Source: Zygosaccharomyces rouxii (taxonomy: Eukaryota; Ascomycota; Saccharomycetes; Saccharomycetales; Saccharomycetaceae). Taken from it: a stretch of DNA of 64,000 nt. Where the stretch lies: the NCBI RefSeq assembly GCF_000026365.1, contig NC_012993.1, positions 1,116,001 to 1,180,000 of the forward strand, in the 5' to 3' direction. The notes under the pieces were generated by a model. The model ran no database searches, was not told the DNA's origin, and worked only from the letters and a program-made list of their open reading frames with translations. Positions 58,708-64,000 of this stretch are shown here, piece after piece (position 1 is the first letter of the stretch; each line of letters opens with the position of its first letter). A program made the position numbers and the translations under genes.

Positions 58708-59679
58708 ATGTCTGCCATCGATGATGATACGAAAATAAGCAGGATTATTGATGACCTCGTAGATATTCAAGAACTTAGACCTTCAAGCCCGCCCAATATT
58801 GACGATGGTACACTGCTCTATCAAGTATTGGACCAAGCACCTCATGGTAGGAAACTAATGAATTATATGACATATTCACGACCACCTAGTGATATCCATG
58901 GCTATAACAAGGGTCCCACTCAAAAGAAAACTCTAGTTATCAATCAAAGGTGGCTTGACGAAGAAAAGAGAGCCAATACACAAATTACACCAGCAACATT
59001 ACAACTAGAGACACCGGTCATATTCTCATGGAGTAAAAAAGCTCATGATACTAAGAAAGATCAGACTGTTAAATCCCAGAATGACTCAACTGTGCGAGAA
59101 TCTACCAACAACCGTCTCTACAAAACTGTAGCTGCACGTTTAGACGAAATCAAATCAAGAGAGAATTGGGATTCAAAATATTCAAGACCAAGCACTGTGA
59201 ATGGTACAAATGCTAGTTCTCCTGAGAAATCGGAATGGGCGAATCCCAATTTCAAAGTTGATCCGTTGCAGCCCTTTGTAGCTAAAATTGTTAAAGAGCC
59301 TAAGAAGAAAGCACCAAAGAAAGAAAAGGCGCCATCGAAGATGAAAAATCTGTTTAGCTTTCTCAGCAATAGCAATAAGAAGGAAAGGTCACAATCACCA
59401 GATACTAAGCCTGCAGTTCATAGTAGCGGTCCAGAACCATCACAGGAAATTGAAGCCTCAACAGATGTAGATGAACAAGACCAAGAACAAGAAAACAAGC
59501 GTACTGATGACACGATTCAAGAGCAGGTCTCTCCATCGACGAGTGTCACTGTGGAAAATACACCAACACCTACAGTCCCGTCAGCACCACCAAAATTAGC
59601 ATCAACCCATGATTTCAACGCAGATAGTCCATTAAGCATGGATTCATTCATTCCGTTGAAACCTAAAAAGAAGAATTAA
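58708..59679 (+). CDS. Uncharacterised protein, YML037C ortholog
   Basis: 323 residues, mostly disordered, rich in Ser, Pro, Lys and Thr. Conserved-looking blocks are the N-terminal DDTKISRIIDDLVDIQEL, NYMTYSRPPSDIHGYNKGP and VINQRWLDEEKRANTQITPATLQLETPV. A Lys/Pro stretch (KEPKKKAPKKEKAPSK, about 198-213) is followed by an acidic Gln/Glu region and a short C-terminal PLSMDSFIPLKPKKKN. There is no known enzymatic domain. The S. cerevisiae protein has been seen with clathrin-coated vesicles, but its function is unknown. The call rests mainly on position next to CGI121 and YMD8 plus general character. Confidence 0.75.
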   Translation: MSAIDDDTKISRIIDDLVDIQELRPSSPPNIDDGTLLYQVLDQAPHGRKLMNYMTYSRPPSDIHGYNKGPTQKKTLVINQRWLDEEKRANTQITPATLQLETPVIFSWSKKAHDTKKDQTVKSQNDSTVRESTNNRLYKTVAARLDEIKSRENWDSKYSRPSTVNGTNASSPEKSEWANPNFKVDPLQPFVAKIVKEPKKKAPKKEKAPSKMKNLFSFLSNSNKKERSQSPDTKPAVHSSGPEPSQEIEASTDVDEQDQEQENKRTDDTIQEQVSPSTSVTVENTPTPTVPSAPPKLASTHDFNADSPLSMDSFIPLKPKKKN

Positions 59680-60438
59680 AATACATTCCAAAATTACACG
59701 TTACACGTTTATGTTGCATAACAATCATTCTAACTAGCCCTGCTTGGTAATCGTACTGGGTTAAGGCGAATCGTAGGAAGATTCTGTATCAGGTTTAGGT
59801 TGCATTAGCGGCAACTTCCACAGTACAGCCTCCTCGTCGTAACTAGTTGGATTTGGAGGAATATCCTTCCATAGTCATTTGATCATTAAAGGGCTGCTTC
59901 AATAGTACTGCCGCGATATGGATTAAATTTCATTGATCTATAGGTATGCCTTTTTGATATGCTTTTTTGAAAATAGTACGTTATCGATCACCGCATGCGG
60001 CGCTATCAAAGTAAGTCTCAGCCGAAAACGATGGTATATACTTATACCAGAATAAGAAAACTTACAACATCGAGGCATATGAATAAAGAATTATGGTTAC
60101 TGAATTCGAGTGGTACGTAAGGCCTGACTGAATCTCATAAGTGCGGTCTACATGCTCGAGCAATATCTGGTTTCACAAGGAACTGAGACATAAACCGAGA
60201 TAAGAATTGTTGCCTGGTGTGGTAACAGATGTCAATACTTCGCATAGAACAATCTGTGAATTGACCCAAAAAGATCTTACCATACATCTTACTGTATAGT
60301 ATCCATATTGTAGTTAGTTCTTTTATTTCGTAAAAGGTGATCATGATTTTTTTCAATTCAAATCGATGATTGAAGCCCATCATTATCAACTTTAATGAAT
60401 ACGCTCAAGAAACTAGAAAGCCACTGGAATCCACCGAC
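59680..60438. other. Interval between YML037C and MRPL28, expected site of MFA1
   Basis: 759 bp. In S. cerevisiae the a-factor gene MFA1 lies between TFB3 and MRPL28. I scanned both strands for a short ORF ending in a Cys-A-A-X box and found none with an ATG and plausible sequence. A small minus-strand coding-like segment is present at 59761-59933 and is listed separately. Confidence 0.5.
59761..59933 (-). other. Possible small gene, broken or spliced
   Basis: From 59874 to the TAA at 59761-59763 the minus strand encodes 37 residues of natural-looking protein (LWKDIPPNPTSYDEEAVLWK, then LPLMQPKPDTESSYDSP). An in-frame TGA (59877-59875) comes directly before, after ATG ATC AAA. In another frame an ATG at 59933 opens MKFNPYRGSTIEAAL before a stop. 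The two pieces could be one gene with a frameshift or an undetected intron, but I saw no good branch site. S. cerevisiae has a small gene, YDR461C-A, on the same strand in this interval, and this may be its counterpart; I cannot confirm that from memory. Confidence 0.3.
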
Positions 60439-60906
60439 ATGACTCTATCGACGACAACTGCGGCTTCTATACAATCTGTTAAACATGCACCCATCACAAA
60501 CTCACTAAAATTGACTCCATTGACGTTTACAAGAGGGAAAAGAACCAAGAGTAAAGGTACTTTACCACCATTAGTACAAAGGGCTATTACACAACTGAGT
60601 GTGCTATCAGCAAGTAGGAAACAACCCAAACTGCTGAAATTATCTCGAGAAGATTTCATCAAGCATCAAACGATACAACACTGTTGGTCAATTTATCAGA
60701 AAGAATTACGTGAAAAACGTAATGAGCAATTGAAATTGCAGTATAAGAGTGCTAAAAATGCGATGGATGTCCTACAACAGTTGAATCCAAAAATGTTTGA
60801 AGCTGCCAATGCTCCAGAAGATGGTAAAAGGTTCCCCATGGAACTAAAAGTCCCCACGGAGTTTCCACCAAATAAGTTGTGGCATTACACGTTCAAAAAA
60901 GATTGA
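60439..60906 (+). CDS. MRPL28: Mitochondrial 54S ribosomal protein mL40 (Mrpl28)
   Basis: 155 residues from the ATG at 60439 (S. cerevisiae 147). The longer frame starts at a TTG (60370) and is not used. The N-terminus [18 protein letters not shown] fits a mitochondrial presequence. The body carries [59 protein letters not shown] and the C-terminal [14 protein letters not shown], all strongly conserved with yeast Mrpl28. It is a large-subunit mitoribosomal protein and stays next to the STP1 and YMD8 orthologs. Confidence 0.95.
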   Translation: MTLSTTTAASIQSVKHAPITNSLKLTPLTFTRGKRTKSKGTLPPLVQRAITQLSVLSASRKQPKLLKLSREDFIKHQTIQHCWSIYQKELREKRNEQLKLQYKSAKNAMDVLQQLNPKMFEAANAPEDGKRFPMELKVPTEFPPNKLWHYTFKKD

Positions 60907-61209
60907 ACAGAGGTAAGAGAGAAAAGAACCAGAGGGAGACGTTCTCTGTATTACCATATTCCTTGTATCCTGTACATATTATAGAAATACGCATATCGTC
61001 TTTAACGAACGCTTGAAATTGACTACTTGAACCGATTCACCATATCAGAGGTTCAAAACATCAAAAACTTATCGAGATGGTAAACAATTGATTGACTTAT
61101 AGTTTATCTAATAGATATTCAGAGGCCTTTTCAAAACTTTGAGTGACCCTTTGGTCTTCTGCATTCAGTTCCAATACATCCCTTTCACCTTTCTGTGAAG
61201 AAAGATCTG
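60907..61209. promoter_or_regulatory. MRPL28 3' flank and YMD8 promoter
   Basis: 303 bp between two plus-strand genes. No gene or clear motif seen. Confidence 0.35.
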
Positions 61210-62439
61210 ATGAGACAACGCCTGGTGCTGTTCATCTTGGGATGGTATTTGACCTCGATAACGCTGTCACTGTATAACAAATGGATGTTTGATCCTCATA
61301 AAGGTCTACAGGTCGTTTGTCCCATAACTGTTACCTCATTCCATCAATTTATACTCTGGTTTCTTTCATTCATTTATGTGAAATATCGTGGTTGGCGGAA
61401 GAAAGATAATGACCCGAACCCATTGATTCGTCAAATTCCTCGGATGGATTGGAAATTTTATATGAGATATCTGGTACCAACAGCTATAGCGAGTGCAGGT
61501 GATATTGGATTTGGAAATGTTTCATTCAAATTTGTCACTTTGGCAATCTACACAATAATTAAGAGTTCAAGCATCGCCTTTGTACTTTTATTTGGATGTC
61601 TTTTCAAATTAGAGCAATTCCATTGGAAATTAGTGGTAATCGTTGCCGTTATGTTTTTTGGAGTCCTGATGATGGTTTACGAACCTAATAATGAAAAAGT
61701 GGAAGAAGATCGAATCCTAATATTATTTGGATCTTTGTTAGTGCTAATGAGTTCTTGTTTATCCGGAATGAGGTGGGTATTTACACAATTAATACTGAGA
61801 AAATCACCGCAGGAGCCAGAGGTAGAACAGCGAGAACAAACAACCGAAGAAACCGTAGCGGTAACTACCAAGCGAGAAAAACCACACCCAGTTCAAACAA
61901 TTTATCAATTGGCCCCCATAATGGGTTTCACACTTTTTTTCACTGCATTGATTATTGAAAGACCTTTCCCCAGTTTTTTAAAATCCAACCTTTTCACACA
62001 GGACGGAAACCATCAGTACACTTTTGGATCTATCACTAAGGGTATTCTTCTTTTGACGTTCCCAGGATTTGAAGTATTCTTGATGACAATCTGCGAATTC
62101 GGAATTTTACAAACTGCTCATGTGCTGACGCTCTCCGTAGCAGGTATCATCAAAGAACTACTCACAATACTTTGTAGTGTCATTTTCCTCAACGAAAGGT
62201 TAAGTGGATTTCATAACTGGGCAGGAATGACTATAGTCCTACTCGATGTGGCCTACTACAATTATTTCAGATACACACAGGATGAAAAATTGAATGACCC
62301 TCAAAAAGATCTAGAAAACCATACCATAGATGAGCGTAATGATAGCGATAGCGGGACTGTTTTATTATCCCAATTAAAACAGCCGTCTCTCGAATCAGTA
62401 TCTTACGAATTGGCCCATGTTAACAATAACCCCAGCTAA
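61210..62439 (+). CDS. YMD8: Nucleotide-sugar/triose-phosphate translocator family protein Ymd8
   Basis: 409 residues from the ATG at 61210 (MRQRLVLFILGWYLTSITLS); the frame opens five codons earlier at a GTG. Ten membrane segments of the TPT/DMT type. Family blocks: LYNKWMFDPHKGLQVVCPIT, PTAIASAGDIGFGNVSFKFV, LAIYTIIKSSSIAFVLLFG, SSCLSGMRWVFTQLILRKSP, and in the second half VLTLSVAGIIKELLTILCSV. A charged loop lies at about 200-230 and a hydrophilic tail from 360. It localises to Golgi/COPI vesicles in S. cerevisiae; the substrate is not established. Confidence 0.93.
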   Translation: MRQRLVLFILGWYLTSITLSLYNKWMFDPHKGLQVVCPITVTSFHQFILWFLSFIYVKYRGWRKKDNDPNPLIRQIPRMDWKFYMRYLVPTAIASAGDIGFGNVSFKFVTLAIYTIIKSSSIAFVLLFGCLFKLEQFHWKLVVIVAVMFFGVLMMVYEPNNEKVEEDRILILFGSLLVLMSSCLSGMRWVFTQLILRKSPQEPEVEQREQTTEETVAVTTKREKPHPVQTIYQLAPIMGFTLFFTALIIERPFPSFLKSNLFTQDGNHQYTFGSITKGILLLTFPGFEVFLMTICEFGILQTAHVLTLSVAGIIKELLTILCSVIFLNERLSGFHNWAGMTIVLLDVAYYNYFRYTQDEKLNDPQKDLENHTIDERNDSDSGTVLLSQLKQPSLESVSYELAHVNNNPS

Positions 62440-62917
62440 AGTGTGCTATGCATTTAGAAAGACAAGCATGTACACAGTCGCACACAGATCTATACATATT
62501 CGATAGATTGATAAATACATTCATACCTTCACGTGACAGTTTACCGCTGACGGATCTGTTACCCTAACATCATTATGAACGAAAATATACAGTTTAGAAA
62601 TACCTATCAATTATTTTCGACATGAAAAAAAGTTGAGTGGACCCATTTTGAAAATTGGAACGGGCGGAGAGGAAACACTCCTTGTTAAACGCTCTTCGTA
62701 AAACTAACTGATCATTATACAACGACAGTGACAATCAAACAAAGACTCATAGCTGACCAATCCTCCTTTAATACCAGTTTGTGTTGCCTTACACACAGAA
62801 TAATACCGATTACCAATTGCCAATAGTTCTTCCTTGATTGTCGTCACTAAATTTTGCATCGTAGAGGGAAAGAAGGATTTGGCACAGATATACAAAATAT
62901 TGAAAACAAAGAAGAAC
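62440..62917. promoter_or_regulatory. YMD8 3' flank and STP1/STP2 promoter
   Basis: 478 bp. A TCACGTGA palindrome occurs near 62529-62536, a bHLH-type site. A 97-codon minus-strand open frame overlapping the STP start is judged a shadow. Confidence 0.4.
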
Positions 62918-64000
62918 ATGTTCGGTGTTGAGTCCGTTTCATTGTTGGTAAATGCTCCTTTGGAGCTTTTAATCGTGTTTTTTGTGGGAATCTTCAAGAG
63001 CTTAGTTGATATGATTGTGATTCCGGCACTAGACTACTACAGCGATAAAGAACACGGTGAGAAACAGGAGAAACTGAAATCAAAGGAGGAAGGTAAAATA
63101 GTCGAAGAGGAAGAAAGTGAAGATGAATTTCCCTCTCTTTTCCCCGAGAGACATAACGTTAACAAGTCCCTTTTCGAGAGTGCATCCGTAATTCCATGTT
63201 CGTTAGATATTTCGACAGTTGATTCTGCTATGTCAATGTCTATGACACCCGAAGGACAGTTACAATGTAAATTGAATACAGACGAAAATACAAATATACC
63301 ATCCAATAACAAGTATAACATGATGGTAACACCGCCTACTAGTGTTGATGCAAATGGCTTACCAATCAGTCCAGAGAGTAATACATCATGTACCCCTGTG
63401 AAGTCTGAGGAAGAAGGTATTCCATCTGCATCTATCACTACCGCTACTACAACGAACCTGAATGCAAACTTAAACTCAGATACCATTAAGGCAGAGGTAC
63501 CTGAGGGGGCCAATAGCGAAGGTCTATTCGTTTGCCACTACTGTGATGCGAAGTTTAAGATTAGAGGGTATTTGACTCGTCACATCAAGAAGCATGCAAT
63601 TCAAAAGGCTTATCACTGTCCTTTCTTTATGGGAGAAGCACCACCTGAATTAAGATGTCATAATTCAGGTGGATTTAGCAGAAGGGATACCTATAAGACA
63701 CATTTGAGAACCAGACATTTTATCTACCCCAAAGGTGTTAAGCCTTCAGAACGTAATAAGTCTGCAGGTAACTGTGGGCAATGTGGTCAAAGTTTTGAAA
63801 ATACTGATAAGTGGGTTGAACAACACATTGAAAGTGGTGAATGTAGAGGATTGCCACAAGACTACGTTAGAAATATTAAGTCTGAAAGAAAATCAGGTAA
63901 ACTTAAAATGATAAAAACCTCTACAGGACATTCTCGTTTTATTTCTACAGCTCAAAGTGTCGTAGAACCAAAAGTACTTTTGAACAAAGAAGCATTAGAA
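62918..64000 (+). CDS. STP1: Latent amino-acid-responsive transcription factor Stp1/Stp2, 5' part
   Basis: 361 codons from the ATG at 62918 to the window edge, with no stop. The N-terminus FGVESVSLLVNAPLELLIVF plus FKSLVDMIVIPALDYYSDKE is the conserved region I that keeps the factor out of the nucleus; an acidic region (EEEESEDEFPSLFPE) and a low-complexity linker follow. C2H2 fingers begin at Cys206 (CHYCDAKFKIRGYLTRHIKK), then CPFF..RCHNSGGFSRRDTYKTH, then CGQCGQSFENTDKWVEQHI. In S. cerevisiae the SPS sensor activates the protease Ssy5, which removes the N-terminus so the factor can induce amino acid permease genes. It is the single ortholog of STP1 (YDR463W) and STP2, so either symbol applies. 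Confidence 0.93.
   Translation, partial: MFGVESVSLLVNAPLELLIVFFVGIFKSLVDMIVIPALDYYSDKEHGEKQEKLKSKEEGKIVEEEESEDEFPSLFPERHNVNKSLFESASVIPCSLDISTVDSAMSMSMTPEGQLQCKLNTDENTNIPSNNKYNMMVTPPTSVDANGLPISPESNTSCTPVKSEEEGIPSASITTATTTNLNANLNSDTIKAEVPEGANSEGLFVCHYCDAKFKIRGYLTRHIKKHAIQKAYHCPFFMGEAPPELRCHNSGGFSRRDTYKTHLRTRHFIYPKGVKPSERNKSAGNCGQCGQSFENTDKWVEQHIESGECRGLPQDYVRNIKSERKSGKLKMIKTSTGHSRFISTAQSVVEPKVLLNKEALE

Noticed and set aside
60147..60230. Minus-strand frame ending Cys-Ser-Ser-Met, considered as an a-factor precursor
   Set aside because: The frame has no ATG and no pheromone-like core before the CAAX-like end.
62704..62997. 97-codon minus-strand frame over the STP1/STP2 start
   Set aside because: It is antisense to the conserved region I of Stp1/Stp2, and its composition looks like a frame shadow.

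Overview
This is a eukaryotic nuclear window from a budding yeast of the family Saccharomycetaceae. Genes are compact and mostly intronless. Nearly every protein is recognisable as an ortholog of a Saccharomyces cerevisiae gene. The gene order is the best clue to the lineage: from about 10.7 kb onward the genes interleave S. cerevisiae chromosome IV (YDR443C to YDR463W) and chromosome XIII (YML024W to YML038C). That is the expected pattern for a species that did not undergo the whole-genome duplication. Examples are RPS17, ADA2, UTP6, YML6, RPS18, YOX1/YHP1, PPN1, TSA, USA1, RCF1, GUK1, NHX1, NDC1, RAD52, TOM1, SRC1/HEH2, AMD1, PFA5, TFB3, CGI121, YML037C, MRPL28, YMD8 and STP1/STP2. A Zygosaccharomyces or Torulaspora species is my best guess, but the species cannot be fixed from sequence reading alone.

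Layout. 1-1746: 5' part of the Mediator kinase-module subunit MED13/SSN2, cut by the window edge. 2.0-10.3 kb: an accessory block that breaks the ancestral order, with a thiol peroxidase (HYR1/GPX3), a hexose transporter, an OPT2-type oligopeptide transporter and a decayed second OPT2 copy. 10.7-16.5 kb: DUF676 lipase, D-lactate dehydrogenase, tRNA-Lys(CUU), the meiotic protein Ecm11 and RPS17. 17.5-28.8 kb: ADA2, UTP6, YML6, RPS18, the YOX1/YHP1 homeobox repressor, a 2.2 kb intergenic region, the vacuolar polyphosphatase PPN1 and peroxiredoxin TSA1. 29.2-39.6 kb: USA1 (ERAD), RCF1, GUK1, NHX1, NDC1 and RAD52. 39.9-49.8 kb: the giant HECT ubiquitin ligase TOM1. 50-64 kb: the inner nuclear membrane protein SRC1/HEH2, AMD1, PFA5, TFB3, CGI121, YML037C, MRPL28, YMD8 and the 5' part of STP1/STP2.

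The most interesting content is not a gene cluster but gene structure. Three short introns are hidden in the window. YML6 has a 65-nt intron after codon 9. TFB3 appears to have a 55-nt intron that splits the start codon itself (A|TG). The SRC1/HEH2 ortholog keeps the overlapping pair of 5' splice sites known from S. cerevisiae SRC1; here they predict a 743-residue form, a frame-shifted 598-residue form lacking the second membrane segment, and an intron-retained 769-residue form, because the intron is a multiple of three and has no stop. RPS17 and RPS18, both split in S. cerevisiae, are uninterrupted here, and their promoters share an octamer (CTAGGCAG). Other observations are a dense cluster of Tbf1-like motifs between HEH2 and AMD1, a DHKC palmitoyltransferase active site, a conserved SUMO-site motif at Ecm11 Lys5, and a possible small broken or spliced gene near 59.8 kb.

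Several starts were corrected by eye because the longest open frame begins at a non-ATG codon: the hexose transporter, OPT2, USA1, GUK1, CGI121, MRPL28 and YMD8. I saw no transposon, LTR, CRISPR array or foreign-looking cassette.
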